A stretch of 57,667 nt of DNA, from NCBI GenBank assembly GCA_003450815.1, contig DMES01000085.1:38986-96652 (forward strand), given 5' to 3'. The notes beneath the pieces are model-generated. The model was not told the origin of the DNA, made no database searches, and saw only the letters and a list, made by a program, of their open reading frames with translations. This document shows positions 25,966 to 34,998 of the stretch, piece after piece (the first letter of the stretch is position 1; each line of letters begins with the position of its first letter). Source of the stretch: Elusimicrobiota bacterium. Lineage in GTDB: Bacteria > Elusimicrobiota > Elusimicrobia > Elusimicrobiales > UBA9959. The position numbers were made by a program, and so were the translations under genes.

Positions 25966-26847
25966 ATGTTTGAACTGAAAGGTTGTTTTACTGCGATAAT
26001 TACCCCGTTCAAAAACGGCGGGATAGACAGCGAGGCTCTGAAAAAAATAGTGCACTTTCAGCTTAAAGGCGGAGTGGCTGGACTTGTACCCTGCGGTTCT
26101 ACCGGGGAAGCGGCCACACTTTCGCCCGAAGAATATTTTGAGGTTGTAAAGCTGACGGTAGAAGAGGCGGGGGGAAAAGCAGCGGTGGTGCCGGGAGTCG
26201 GCACCAATTCCACGGCAAAATCCGTTGAAATGGCGCGGAAAGTTTCCGCTCTCGGAGTGGACGGCCTGCTTGCCGTTGTGCCGTATTACAACAAGCCCAC
26301 ACAAGGCGGGATGATAGCGCATTTCTCGGAACTTGCCCGCGCCACCAGCCTGCCCATAATTCTTTACAATATTCCCGGGCGCACAGGCGTTAACATGCTG
26401 CCGGCGACCGTGCTGGCGTTAAGGAGGAAATTTTCAAATATCGTCGGAATTAAAGAGGCATCCGGCAATCTTGACCAGGTAAGTGAAATAATAAATGTTC
26501 TTGATAAGGATTTTACAGTTATGAGCGGGGACGATTCACTGACTCTTCCTATGATGTCGGTTGGGGCGCGCGGGGTTATTTCGGTGGTTTCAAATATAGC
26601 TCCCGCCGAAACAGCGAAAATGTGCGCTCTTTTTCTTAAAGGCGGGGCCGGTAGGGCGGCAAAAACGCATCACTCGCTGTTTCCGCTTATTAAGTCGCTG
26701 TTTATTGAAACAAACCCCATCCCCGTAAAATATGCGGCTTCGCTTTTAGGGCTTTGTGGTTATGAACCGCGCCTGCCGCTCACCCCGCTGTCGATTGGAA
26801 ACCGCGCAGTTGTGAAAAAATACATGGTGAAAACCGGAGTGCTTTAA
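25966..26847 (+). CDS. dapA: 4-hydroxy-tetrahydrodipicolinate synthase
   Basis: DapA condenses pyruvate with aspartate semialdehyde, the first committed lysine/DAP step. The 293-residue protein has the TIM-barrel motifs CGSTGEA, a Tyr in LYNIPGRTGVN near 134, and the Schiff-base K163 in VGIKEASGN. GAAAGGAG stands about 7 bases before the ATG. It follows dapF and an unknown gene on the same strand, but the intervening hairpins suggest it can be transcribed separately. A 12-bp hairpin follows its stop. Confidence 0.97.
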   Translation: MFELKGCFTAIITPFKNGGIDSEALKKIVHFQLKGGVAGLVPCGSTGEAATLSPEEYFEVVKLTVEEAGGKAAVVPGVGTNSTAKSVEMARKVSALGVDGLLAVVPYYNKPTQGGMIAHFSELARATSLPIILYNIPGRTGVNMLPATVLALRRKFSNIVGIKEASGNLDQVSEIINVLDKDFTVMSGDDSLTLPMMSVGARGVISVVSNIAPAETAKMCALFLKGGAGRAAKTHHSLFPLIKSLFIETNPIPVKYAASLLGLCGYEPRLPLTPLSIGNRAVVKKYMVKTGVL

Positions 26848-26880
26848 ATTTCAGGTTTAGCGGTGGCGAAACCTGAAATT
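26847..26880 (+). terminator. Hairpin after dapA
   Basis: A 12-bp perfect stem pairs AATTTCAGGTTT with AAACCTGAAATT around a ten-base loop, right at the dapA stop. It lacks a T tract but is well placed to end the dapA message. Confidence 0.55.
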
Positions 26881-26903
26881 GTCACAAGTAGCAGGTCACA
26901 AGC
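26881..26903. repeat. Short GTCACAAG-type array after dapA
   Basis: GTCACAAG TAGCAG GTCACAAG directly follows the dapA hairpin. It matches the heptad seen in the larger arrays. No clear inverted partner is seen, though CTACCACTGTCTACTACCTA at 26953-26972 is loosely similar in style. Confidence 0.45.
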
Positions 26904-26965
26904 AAGCGGCTTAAGAAGAACATAAGTCTCATCTGATCGCGCTTCCTATGTGCTACCACTGTCTA

Positions 26966-28339
26966 CTACCTACCCCCTAATAGCTGTTCCGCCGCTTCCA
27001 GGCCTTCCTTAATACTTTCCTCCATGAAGGAGTATTTCCAGGCTCCGTATCGGCCTATAGAGCGGGCCTTGTTGGCCTTAAGCCAGTCAAAAATTACTGG
27101 CAAAGCTTCGGTTCTTTCCCGATTGTAAATCACATAGGCGCAGGGTATTTTTAACCAGAGTTTTTCAACTATCTGGCTGGAGCTCTTTATCAGACCGCAG
27201 GTCTTAAGCCCGTTTATAACTTCTGTTTCGGCTGAGGCAAGGTTCAGCGCCTGCCCATCGGTGGCTATTTCAATGTAGAACGAGGCGCAACCGTCCGGCG
27301 CCAGTCCCTTTGAAAAATTGCTGGCTATGCCGGCTCGGTAAAAGGGGAAGCGTTCACCGGGGAAATAGCCCCAGTGCATTGTATTTTTAACGCCCCTGAC
27401 GCCCAAATTTAGCACATATACGGTGTTATGGCGCAGTTTGTCCGCGGCTTTTTTAACGGATACCGGAGCATCCTGCGCCCGGTCTATGAACTCGTTTAAA
27501 GGAGAAGTGTTTATAAGGCGGCGGAAGCGGACCTGCCCGAAATATTTTATCAACGCCGTGCCCTTTTTAAGGTTAACGCTTTCAACCTCAATCCCCAGTC
27601 TCAGCCCGCCGGCCTTTCTGGCCAGGGCCAGGGGCAGCGCGCCTATGCCGCCGCGTTTCGGATAGTGAAAAACGGTGTTGTAGCCGAGGCCGTCCCTCCG
27701 CCTGCCGTAGGCGCCCTCAAGCACATCTTCCGGTCTGGGTACCGGCACGAAAGGCGCGCACCATTCGGTGGTAAGGCGTTGCAGCGGGTATTGCCAGAGC
27801 TTGGAGTTGTAAGGCAGCATGAAATGTTTTGATATCCCCTCTCCAAAAACCCGCCGCGTCCATCGGGTGAAGACTTCTGTTTTATCTCCGGCTTGTGACC
27901 TGGCCGCTTGTTGGCCAGAGGCCATTTGAGGCGGCACCTCCAGAGGATTGTGACCTGTGACTTGTGACCTTCTTGCGGCGTAAGCCGCAAGAAATCCGCT
28001 GACGCATTCGCTCTTTACTTTATACGGCATGCCGGACAAATTAACCTGGAAGGGGTACGGCGTCCAGCTCTTATGGGCGTAAATGCGGGCGTCGCGTTTT
28101 ATGCGGGAGCAATTACCCTTAAGCGTTTCCAGTATCAGGGCCGTGGTGTGCGGCCAGCGCAGGTGCAGGAGGTGGCCGGAATAGTCAAAAAGAAAGCCGC
28201 CTTTTCCGACTGTGGCGGCAAGCCCGCCTGGGCGCGGAGAGCGTTCGGCCAGCAGGTAGTCTTTTTTGCCTTCAAGAGCTTTCGCCGCTGCAAGTCCCGC
28301 AAGTCCGCCGCCGATTATAAGAGTATGTGTCCTAAGCAT
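26966..28339 (-). CDS. FAD-dependent amine-oxidase-like/UDP-galactopyranose mutase-like oxidoreductase
   Basis: A 457-residue flavoprotein. The N-terminus has the FAD-binding GGGLAGLAAAKAL with ERSPRPGGLA, and GHLLHLRW follows. FGEGISKHFMLPYNSKLW is typical of protoporphyrinogen-oxidase-like proteins in polysaccharide loci. The reaction is not known. A stretch of about 30 residues between AAYAA and the TRW motif (about residues 124-154) is read from the 7-base-period repeat array and is likely an insertion. The start is ATG 28339; the frame is open further upstream only from a TTG. It is divergent from the radical SAM gene. Confidence 0.83.
   Translation of the reverse strand: MLRTHTLIIGGGLAGLAAAKALEGKKDYLLAERSPRPGGLAATVGKGGFLFDYSGHLLHLRWPHTTALILETLKGNCSRIKRDARIYAHKSWTPYPFQVNLSGMPYKVKSECVSGFLAAYAARRSQVTGHNPLEVPPQMASGQQAARSQAGDKTEVFTRWTRRVFGEGISKHFMLPYNSKLWQYPLQRLTTEWCAPFVPVPRPEDVLEGAYGRRRDGLGYNTVFHYPKRGGIGALPLALARKAGGLRLGIEVESVNLKKGTALIKYFGQVRFRRLINTSPLNEFIDRAQDAPVSVKKAADKLRHNTVYVLNLGVRGVKNTMHWGYFPGERFPFYRAGIASNFSKGLAPDGCASFYIEIATDGQALNLASAETEVINGLKTCGLIKSSSQIVEKLWLKIPCAYVIYNRERTEALPVIFDWLKANKARSIGRYGAWKYSFMEESIKEGLEAAEQLLGGR
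27891..27970. repeat. Seven-base-period array inside a coding region
   Basis: CTTGTGACCTGGCC at 27892-27905 and TTGTGACCTGTGACTTGTGA at 27948-27967 are the same heptad family as the intergenic arrays. Here they lie inside the oxidoreductase gene without breaking its frame. The two parts have the same orientation, separated by about 40 bases. Confidence 0.7.
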
Positions 28340-28461
28340 TTCCGCAATATTATACAAATATGGCGCCCGCAGGCGCTTCAACCGTATCGCTTCAGCGGCA
28401 ATTTCACTAATAGTCCCGGAATGGCTGCGCGGGAGGACGTCGAAGAAGTGTGAAAATTTGG

Positions 28462-28491
28462 TTGAAGTGAAAGCTTAAAAGAGGCTACAAT
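28462..28491 (+). promoter_or_regulatory. Candidate sigma-70-type promoter for radical SAM gene
   Basis: TTGAAG and TACAAT are separated by 18 bases, about 55 bases before the start codon of the radical SAM gene. This is a reasonable match to vegetative consensus in an AT-rich gap, but not proven. Confidence 0.4.
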
Positions 28492-28544
28492 GAATTGTCC
28501 CGCCTCAGTAACTGCGGAACAACCCTGGAATAAGGAGTAAGCTC

Positions 28545-29978
28545 ATGAAACTATTTTTAATATTCCCGTCCTGGTTCGGTGCGTTCGGAGCTTTTAAATA
28601 TGCCGCCAAAAAAGTATCCAACTTTCCGCCTCTTAATCTTTGTATTGTCGGCGCCATAGCCGAACAGGAAGGTTGGGAAGTGCAGTTGATGGACGCCCAT
28701 ATAGAGCAGCTGGATCACTCGGCGATCTTGCAGAGAGTGATGGACTTCAAGCCAGATTTGATCGGATTAACCGCGACGACGCCATTTTTCGGAGATGCCA
28801 CAAAATTGGCCTGTTTGCTGAAAGAGCGCGTGGGAGTGCCGATAATAATGGGAGGCACTCATGTGTCGATTCTGCGCGAAAAAGCTTTTGAGCCCTGCTA
28901 CGACTATCTTTTTATCGGCGAGTGCGAGACTACGTTCCCGGAGTTTATCAGGCGGTTTGCCAAGGGAGAACGTTCACCTGAAGTGCCAGGTGTAATGATG
29001 CGCCGTAATGGGGAAATTGTTTATCGCGGGGATCCCCCGATGCTTGAAGATCTGGACAAAGCGCCTCCTCCCGCCCGCCACCTCTTGTCAAATGACTTAT
29101 ATTTTATGGGTACTATGAAAGGGAGAAAACTGTATTCATCCATACAGATGAGCCGCGGGTGTCCGTTTTCCTGCGTGTTCTGTGCCAGCGACCTTCATGG
29201 CAAGCGTTTTCGTCAGAGAGGTTTGGAAAATGTTATGAATGAACTGGAACTGGTTGTCAGAAAAATGGGCACATCCCATATATATTTTGTGGATGACACA
29301 CTCACCATGAACAGGGAATTCATTCTTGCCTTTTGTGATGAGATCGAAAGACGCAATCTTAAGTTTACCTTTGAAGGCAGCACCAGGGCAAACCTTTGGG
29401 ATGAGGAGATAGTTAAAAGACTCAAAAAAAGCGGACTTATACGGATCAGTTTCGGGCTAGAAACTACGGATCCGGTCGTCAGGGAAATTATTAAAAAAAA
29501 CGTCCCTTTGGACAGTTATACGGAATCCAACAAACTCAGCAACATCCTCGGTATAGAAACAATTAATTCGGTTATTATCGGATTGCCCGGAGATACCCGT
29601 GAGAGTATAAAAGGGACCGTGGATTATCTGTGCCATGCCCGTGACCTATTGCATGTTACGCTTAACATCGCGATGCCCTACCCCGGGACTGAGATGTTGC
29701 GGATGGCGGAGAAAGGCGACCATGGGCTGAAGCTTGTCGAACGGGATTTTTCAAAATATCAGAGGTATGAATCAGCTGTCATGGAAGTAAACGGCATCCA
29801 CCCGGAGGAACTTATTAACCTCCAAAGAAAGGCGCTTCTAAGGATATATTCCTGCTGGTGGAGATTGATTCCTATTTTAAAGAGATTTGGTGCGGCAACT
29901 GTTATAATCACCGCCTTTAATTCCGTTGTTAATCTTATGAGGTCATGTGTGAGGAATATTTTCGCGAGAAAGGATTAA
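28545..29978 (+). CDS. B12-binding radical SAM protein
   Basis: A 477-residue enzyme. The N-terminal half (about 1-170) is a cobalamin-binding-like Rossmann domain (VQLMDAHIEQ, DLIGLTATTPFFGDA, VPIIMGGTHVS), though the usual DxHxxG motif reads DAHIEQ, so B12 binding is uncertain. The radical SAM core has the [4Fe-4S] cysteines C206, C210 and C213 in CPFSCVFC, and a later IIGLPGDT motif. Such enzymes perform methylations or other radical chemistry; the substrate may be a sugar or lipid-linked glycan, judging from the neighbours. AAGGAG precedes the ATG. Somewhat AT-richer than the flanking genes. Confidence 0.88.
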   Translation: MKLFLIFPSWFGAFGAFKYAAKKVSNFPPLNLCIVGAIAEQEGWEVQLMDAHIEQLDHSAILQRVMDFKPDLIGLTATTPFFGDATKLACLLKERVGVPIIMGGTHVSILREKAFEPCYDYLFIGECETTFPEFIRRFAKGERSPEVPGVMMRRNGEIVYRGDPPMLEDLDKAPPPARHLLSNDLYFMGTMKGRKLYSSIQMSRGCPFSCVFCASDLHGKRFRQRGLENVMNELELVVRKMGTSHIYFVDDTLTMNREFILAFCDEIERRNLKFTFEGSTRANLWDEEIVKRLKKSGLIRISFGLETTDPVVREIIKKNVPLDSYTESNKLSNILGIETINSVIIGLPGDTRESIKGTVDYLCHARDLLHVTLNIAMPYPGTEMLRMAEKGDHGLKLVERDFSKYQRYESAVMEVNGIHPEELINLQRKALLRIYSCWWRLIPILKRFGAATVIITAFNSVVNLMRSCVRNIFARKD

Positions 29979-30054
29979 CCGTGGTTTATAAAGCCGGCGG
30001 TTTATTCGCGCGCAAGGGTAATTAAATCGGTGGTGTCAGCGGAAATTCCCGGGC

Positions 30055-31293
30055 TTAGCGCGGACGGGCTTTTTGGAGGAAATGCGAAACGTGGGATGTT
30101 ACAAGTTCCAGGTTCAGCAGGGCGTAGGACGCAAACATCAACACATATGGGTCCATGGGGACCCTGTATCGCAAAGTCACCGCGAACAAAAGATGTACCG
30201 CCGTGTATGTCACGAACAGGGCCAGCAGCAGGGATGTCTTTTTGAATAGAGGTAGCGACATGAAGAAGCCTAACAGCGCCAGAGGGATATACAAGCCTGA
30301 TGTGGCAATGGCCGCCATTTTTTCCCATTTATACGCGATTACCGGGTAAAGCCGCCAAAAATGAACAAAGCGTTTATAGATCAGCCAGGCAAATTTGCCG
30401 GGGTTGTTTTTTATCCAGCCAAGCGCTTTTTCTTTACAGAATTTATCCCGCTCCGGCAACGGCAGGCCGGACACGTACTCCCAGTCCTTCGGCAGGAATT
30501 GGTCTACCTGTTTAACGCCCGGTCCTTTTGATATGTCCCCCGTAGTTTCATCCAATAGCGCTTCATCGCAGGAGGAGCCGTACAGGCTGTACCACGGGGT
30601 GCTGACAGGCATTACATAGGAATTGTCGTAATGGAAATAATTCCGCAGGGTCCACGGGGTTATGGTTAAAAGCGTGAACAGCCCCACCATAAAGCCTGTG
30701 CGTAATTTTCCAGTTCGCCACCAGAGCCAGGCGCATGACAGCGCAAAAAAAGGTAGCACAACGGATTTTGTGAGCCCGGTCAGACCTATAATAATTCCGG
30801 CAAGGCCGATGTTTTTCCAGGATGGGTTTTCAGCCGTTTTAACCGCTTGGTAAACGGCCAGCGCCAGCATAAAGGTTAGAAAGGTTTCGCTGAGCAGATC
30901 TCCTGTATAGGCGATGAAGTAGGGATAAAAACCCGCTAAAAAGCCGGCGAGCCTGCCGGTGTTCTCCGTGAACAGCTTCTTTCCGGTGCGGTAAACCAGC
31001 AGGCAGGTAAGCGCGCCCAGTAGCGCCTGTATTATGCGCGCGGCGATCACCGATTTACCGAAAACAAAGAATATCCCGGCTAGGAAAAACGCATAACCCG
31101 GAGGCCGCCAGGAGCCGCCGAAACCCAGGCCCTGAGCCACGGACCAGGCTGTGTCCATCCAAACGTAAGCATCGGGTGACAGCTTGTCCGTCGGAAGGAA
31201 TAAAACATAGGCCAGCCTGAGTGTCAGTGCGAAAAGGAAAAGGGCCCATCGGAAGTTGCTGTCCGATTTTAGAAAAACCTGTAATTTTCTCAT
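30055..31293 (-). CDS. GT39-like membrane glycosyltransferase
   Basis: A 412-residue integral membrane protein with about ten hydrophobic segments. Its first extracytoplasmic loop has acidic residues (KLSPDAYVWMDTAW) as in the ArnT/PMT family, which transfers sugars from polyprenyl-phosphate donors. LLSETFLTFMLALAVY and TGLTKSVVLPFF are typical of this superfamily. It starts by a TGATG overlap with the preceding methyltransferase gene on the same strand. Donor and acceptor are unknown. Confidence 0.82.
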   Translation of the reverse strand: MRKLQVFLKSDSNFRWALFLFALTLRLAYVLFLPTDKLSPDAYVWMDTAWSVAQGLGFGGSWRPPGYAFFLAGIFFVFGKSVIAARIIQALLGALTCLLVYRTGKKLFTENTGRLAGFLAGFYPYFIAYTGDLLSETFLTFMLALAVYQAVKTAENPSWKNIGLAGIIIGLTGLTKSVVLPFFALSCAWLWWRTGKLRTGFMVGLFTLLTITPWTLRNYFHYDNSYVMPVSTPWYSLYGSSCDEALLDETTGDISKGPGVKQVDQFLPKDWEYVSGLPLPERDKFCKEKALGWIKNNPGKFAWLIYKRFVHFWRLYPVIAYKWEKMAAIATSGLYIPLALLGFFMSLPLFKKTSLLLALFVTYTAVHLLFAVTLRYRVPMDPYVLMFASYALLNLELVTSHVSHFLQKARPR

Positions 31294-32360
31294 CAAGCGG
31301 ATTTTATTCCGTAGCAGCTCCAGCTATTGCCGTCCCTGCCGGATATTTTGATGTTTTTCAGAGCGGCCTTTTCAAACCATGGTCTTAAGTCCGCTTCCTC
31401 ATAATAGTTCACTACGGGAACGAATAGTTTGTCCATTATCGTGCAATGCATTTCGCGGAAGTTCCTGACGGCATATTGTTTGTACGGCACCATGTCGGCC
31501 AGCCGCTCCTGCTTCAGGGCGTGCAGACCGAGATATACCCACTTAAAGAAAAGCAGGGGTAGCGCACAGGGTATGCTGAAGGCGTTTGCCGCCGGTTTGG
31601 GCAGCCGGTGAAGGACTTTGCGTATAAGTTCAATAAATGGTACGGCGGGGTCTTTCCCATAAACCCATATAAATACCTCGCCGCCTGGCTTAAGAGCGGT
31701 AAGCAGGCTTTTGAATCCCATCTCCGGATCCGGCAGGTGGTGGACTACCCCGTGGGAGATCACAAAATTGAAATCCGGTTTGAACGGAAGATGGAAAATG
31801 TCCCCCTGTACGATTGTGATGTTATCCCAGCGGCTGGTTCTTTTCTTTGCGGTTTCTACGTCCAGCCCAAGGTTCATCCCGAAAAGAAGGGAGGCTCCAT
31901 GACTGTTCATTCTGTCCAGGAAAAAGCCGACTCCCGTCCCGGCCTCCAGCACGGTTTTGCCTTTCACTATATCGGGGGAAAGAGGAGCAAGCGTGCGGGT
32001 ATATTCATTTTCACAAAACTCCGGGGTCAACTCAGTGAACTCATTCCACTCGTACGCGAAAGCGTTCATCGTGGCATGCTGTTTTTTCAGAAAATCTTCG
32101 GTCTCGAAATCGCTGAGGGAGGTCCTCTTAGCCAGGGGAAACGCAAAATCAAACCCCTTGAAATCATCGGGTATTTGGGAAGCCAGGATCTTCAAGAGTG
32201 AATCCGGCAAAAGGCGCGGAATACCCCTTATTACAGGATAATCCCGTCCGCAGCCGGAGCATTTTAGAATGCCGGTTTCGATGCCTCCGTCTGAACTGTC
32301 GGAGAGAAGGGAGCCTTTACAGACCGGGCAGGCAAAAAATTTTATGACCTGACTTTTCAT
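31293..32360 (-). CDS. SAM-dependent methyltransferase with N-terminal zinc ribbon
   Basis: A 355-residue protein. Residues 1-55 form a Trm112-like zinc ribbon with paired cysteines (FACPVCKG and CSGCGRDYP). From about 130 comes a class I methyltransferase domain (VLEAGTGVGFFLDRM, motif ISHGVVHHLPDPE). The role is probably methylation of a sugar or lipid-linked glycan, given the GT2 and GT39 neighbours. It is in a leftward operon: GT2 upstream (three-base gap), methyltransferase, then GT39-like. Confidence 0.87.
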   Translation of the reverse strand: MKSQVIKFFACPVCKGSLLSDSSDGGIETGILKCSGCGRDYPVIRGIPRLLPDSLLKILASQIPDDFKGFDFAFPLAKRTSLSDFETEDFLKKQHATMNAFAYEWNEFTELTPEFCENEYTRTLAPLSPDIVKGKTVLEAGTGVGFFLDRMNSHGASLLFGMNLGLDVETAKKRTSRWDNITIVQGDIFHLPFKPDFNFVISHGVVHHLPDPEMGFKSLLTALKPGGEVFIWVYGKDPAVPFIELIRKVLHRLPKPAANAFSIPCALPLLFFKWVYLGLHALKQERLADMVPYKQYAVRNFREMHCTIMDKLFVPVVNYYEEADLRPWFEKAALKNIKISGRDGNSWSCYGIKSA

Positions 32361-32363
32361 GGT

Positions 32364-33326
32364 TTATTTCTGATTAGCCTGTTCCATGTCGAATAGCATG
32401 GCAAAAAGCAGGAACTGTACCCCGGATATCACCATTAGGGCCACCAAAATGGATCTTGGAGCTGTTACAGCGTAGCCGCCGCGTATAATCTTGTCGTAAA
32501 CAAGGTACAGCCCGGATAGAAAACCTGCCGGCAGCAGTATCAGGCCGAGATAATAAAAGAAAACAAGCGGGTGAAAGTCGCGGTACATATATTTGAAGTT
32601 CAGCCGCCAGAAGAAATCCCTCACAAGCATCGGGGTAACTTTGAGGGCGTAATTGAAGCCCTTTATCTGCGACTGTCGTTCCCCCGGAAGGTATACAGCC
32701 GTGCGCGGTATGTCTATCAATCTGAAGCCATAGGCGTTAAGGCGCACTAAGAAGTCCATGGGGTAGCCGTATCCCTGCCAGGCGCGGGACCAGTTTATGG
32801 TTTCAATGGCCCTGCGTGTGATGGCTGTGTAGCCGTCCACCACATCCATGGTCTTGTAATAGCCGGAGGCGATCTTTGTGAGCGCGGTTATCAGCCAGTT
32901 GCCGAACAGCCTTATGGGCGGCATCTTTGAAAGGGTGTCTTCCAGATTCGCGTCAAGGAAACGGTTCCCTTTGGCGTAGTCGGCCGTGCCGTCCACCAGC
33001 GGGTCAAGGAAATGAGCGGCCTCGCTTAACAGCATCTGATTGTCACCGCCCACCACTAGTGTTATATCGCAGCCGTCGGCGGCCGATTGCCTATAGCCGG
33101 TTATTATGCCGGCGCCTGGCCCGAGGTTCGTTTTGTGGCGCAGAAGGTTAACGCGCGGGTCGGTTTTTGCTATGCCGAGCACCACTTCAGCCAGCCGGTC
33201 CGGACTGGCGTCGTCCGCCACATAAATTCTGTCTACCAAGGGAGGCACGCTGCGCAACGTGTCAACTATCAATTTTTCCTCGTTGTATGCGGGTATTACA
33301 AGAGCGATTTTTTTATCACGATACAT
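32364..33326 (-). CDS. GT2 glycosyltransferase, DPM1-like with membrane anchor
   Basis: A 320-residue protein. The GT2 catalytic domain begins IALVIPAYNEEKLI with VADDASPD and VVGGDNQM (DxD-like positions), followed by HK-type arginines in the later part (WQGYGYPMDFLVRL). Two C-terminal membrane segments (FFYYLGLILLPAGFLSGLYL and SILVALMVISGVQFLLFAMLF) match enzymes that make polyprenyl-phosphate sugars. Such a product could feed the GT39-like protein of the same operon. ATG 33326 was chosen, with GGGGAAAG just upstream. Confidence 0.88.
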   Translation of the reverse strand: MYRDKKIALVIPAYNEEKLIVDTLRSVPPLVDRIYVADDASPDRLAEVVLGIAKTDPRVNLLRHKTNLGPGAGIITGYRQSAADGCDITLVVGGDNQMLLSEAAHFLDPLVDGTADYAKGNRFLDANLEDTLSKMPPIRLFGNWLITALTKIASGYYKTMDVVDGYTAITRRAIETINWSRAWQGYGYPMDFLVRLNAYGFRLIDIPRTAVYLPGERQSQIKGFNYALKVTPMLVRDFFWRLNFKYMYRDFHPLVFFYYLGLILLPAGFLSGLYLVYDKIIRGGYAVTAPRSILVALMVISGVQFLLFAMLFDMEQANQK

Positions 33327-33449
33327 TTCTTTCCCCAAATTGCCAAGAATAAACAAATATATTCGCCGCTGAAAGATAATGATATAATACAACTTTCAAA
33401 CTATTATTGGAACCTATTGTTAACGGGAAAGCGCGAGGCAAAAAAACGC

Positions 33450-34526
33450 ATGGACCAGGTAAAAAGGGAACTCAAATTCGCTCTTGTAGGATGCGGGCGC
33501 ATCGCCAGACGGCATTCGGAGTTGCTTGGCAATAAGCGGATCTCCAACGCCGTTTTAGCTGCTGTGTGCGATATAGTGCCGGAAAAAGCCCGCCGTCTGG
33601 GAGAGCAGTTCGGGGTTCCCTGGTATGTCGACATGCACGAGATGATGGCCAAAACCCCGTCGGACATCGTTTCCGTGCTTACCGAAAGCGGCCATCACGC
33701 TGCGCACGTGACGGCATTGGCGGAATACGGAAAACATATAGTGGTTGAAAAACCCATGGCGCTTACCCTGGATGACGCGGACGCCATGATAAAGGCCTGC
33801 GACAGCGCGGGCGTCAGGCTTTTTGTTGTAAAGCAGAACCGGTTTAACGTGCCGGTTATAAAATTGCGGCAGGCGCTTGAAGCCGGGCGCTTCGGCAAGC
33901 TGGTGCTGGGTACGGTGCGTGTGCGCTGGTGCCGGGAGCAAAGCTATTACGACCAGGATAAATGGCGCGGCACCTGGGCGCTGGACGGTGGCGTGCTGGC
34001 CAACCAGGCCAGCCACCACGTTGACCTGCTGGAATGGATGATGGGCGAGGTGGAGGGAGTGTACGCCATGTCCGCCACGGCCTTGGTAAAGATAGAAACA
34101 GAGGACACCGCAGTGGTTACGGTGCGCTTCCGCAACGGGGCTCTTGGCGTAATAGAGGCCACCACGGCAGCTAGGCCTAAGGATCTGGAAGGCTCTATTT
34201 CAATTCTGGGTGAGACCGGCACCGTTGAGATAGGCGGTTTCGCGGTGAACCAGATGAAGACCTGGAACTTCACCAGGCCCGAGCCCGGCGACGCGGACGT
34301 GATGAAGAAGTATTCCATCAACCCGCCCGACGTTTACGGCTTTGGCCACAAGGCATATTACGAGCATGTGGTGGACTGCATAAATAACGGCGTCCACCAG
34401 CTGGTGGATGGTATAGAAGGCCGCAAGAGCTTGGAACTGATAGCCGGTATCTACGAGTCCATAGAAACAAAGAGGGAGGTCAGCCTGCGCTCCCGCCCCC
34501 GGAAAACCCGCCTTGGAGGTCCTTGA
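33450..34526 (+). CDS. Gfo/Idh/MocA oxidoreductase, WbpB/WlbA-like
   Basis: A 358-residue NAD-dependent oxidoreductase with the Rossmann motif ALVGCGRIARRH near residue 10 and the catalytic EKP. The signature DKWRGTWALDGGVLANQASHH closely resembles WbpB/WlbA, which oxidises UDP-GlcNAc-uronate at C3. With the next two genes (acyltransferase, DegT aminotransferase) it forms the three-step module that makes UDP-2,3-diacetamido-2,3-dideoxy-glucuronate. The WbpA-like dehydrogenase and the WbpI-like epimerase are not in this window. ATG 33450 follows GAGG by about 12 bases, a loose spacing. Confidence 0.88.
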   Translation: MDQVKRELKFALVGCGRIARRHSELLGNKRISNAVLAAVCDIVPEKARRLGEQFGVPWYVDMHEMMAKTPSDIVSVLTESGHHAAHVTALAEYGKHIVVEKPMALTLDDADAMIKACDSAGVRLFVVKQNRFNVPVIKLRQALEAGRFGKLVLGTVRVRWCREQSYYDQDKWRGTWALDGGVLANQASHHVDLLEWMMGEVEGVYAMSATALVKIETEDTAVVTVRFRNGALGVIEATTAARPKDLEGSISILGETGTVEIGGFAVNQMKTWNFTRPEPGDADVMKKYSINPPDVYGFGHKAYYEHVVDCINNGVHQLVDGIEGRKSLELIAGIYESIETKREVSLRSRPRKTRLGGP

Positions 34527-34527
34527 A

Positions 34528-34998
34528 ATGGGGAAACCTGAAATTAAAATAGCCGGGATAGCCGATGTGAAATTCGGGGAAGGCGTAAAAGTGGTGGGCC
34601 CCTCCAATCTTTACGGCTGCGCCATAGGCGACGGTACCTTTATCGGGCCTTTTGTGGAGATACAGAAATCCGCCGTGGTTGGAAAACGCTGTAAGGTGCA
34701 GTCCCATGCTTTCATCTGTGAGATGGTTACTATAGGTGACGATTGTTTTATAGGGCACGGTGTTATGTTCATAAACGACACTTTCGCCTCAGGGGGGCCG
34801 GCGGGCGGCCGCAAGGAATTATGGCGCGCGACAAAAATAGGCAACAAAGTGTCTATCGGCTCAAACGCCTCCATTCTGCCGGTGACCATCGCCGACGGCA
34901 CAGTTATAGGGGCCGGCGCTGTTGTAACCAAAAACATTAAAAACCCCGGAATCTATGCCGGCAATCCCGCCCGACTCATTAAGGAACTGCCGGTATGA
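34528..34998 (+). CDS. Left-handed beta-helix N-acyltransferase, WbpD-like
   Basis: A 156-residue hexapeptide-repeat acyltransferase: repeating turns such as AIGDGTFIGPFVEIQ, TIGDDCFIGHGV, KIGNKVSIGSN and TVIGAGAVV, ending NPARLI. The length suits WbpD/WlbB-like N-acetyltransferases, which acetylate the C3 amine of the UDP sugar using acetyl-CoA. GGAGG stands ten bases before the ATG, and the start follows the previous stop by one base, so translation is likely coupled. Confidence 0.9.
   Translation: MGKPEIKIAGIADVKFGEGVKVVGPSNLYGCAIGDGTFIGPFVEIQKSAVVGKRCKVQSHAFICEMVTIGDDCFIGHGVMFINDTFASGGPAGGRKELWRATKIGNKVSIGSNASILPVTIADGTVIGAGAVVTKNIKNPGIYAGNPARLIKELPV

Noticed and set aside
28492..28542. 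Short leader peptide before the radical SAM gene
   Set aside because: The 16-codon frame has no clear ribosome site and no regulatory codon run.
30002..30328. Alternative frame at the end of the GT39-like gene
   Set aside because: It lies opposite or out of frame to a continuous membrane-protein frame and shows no domain.
33087..33449. N-terminal extension of the WbpB-like oxidoreductase
   Set aside because: The frame is open but overlaps the divergent GT2 gene and has no oxidoreductase similarity; the ATG at 33450 gives the normal start.
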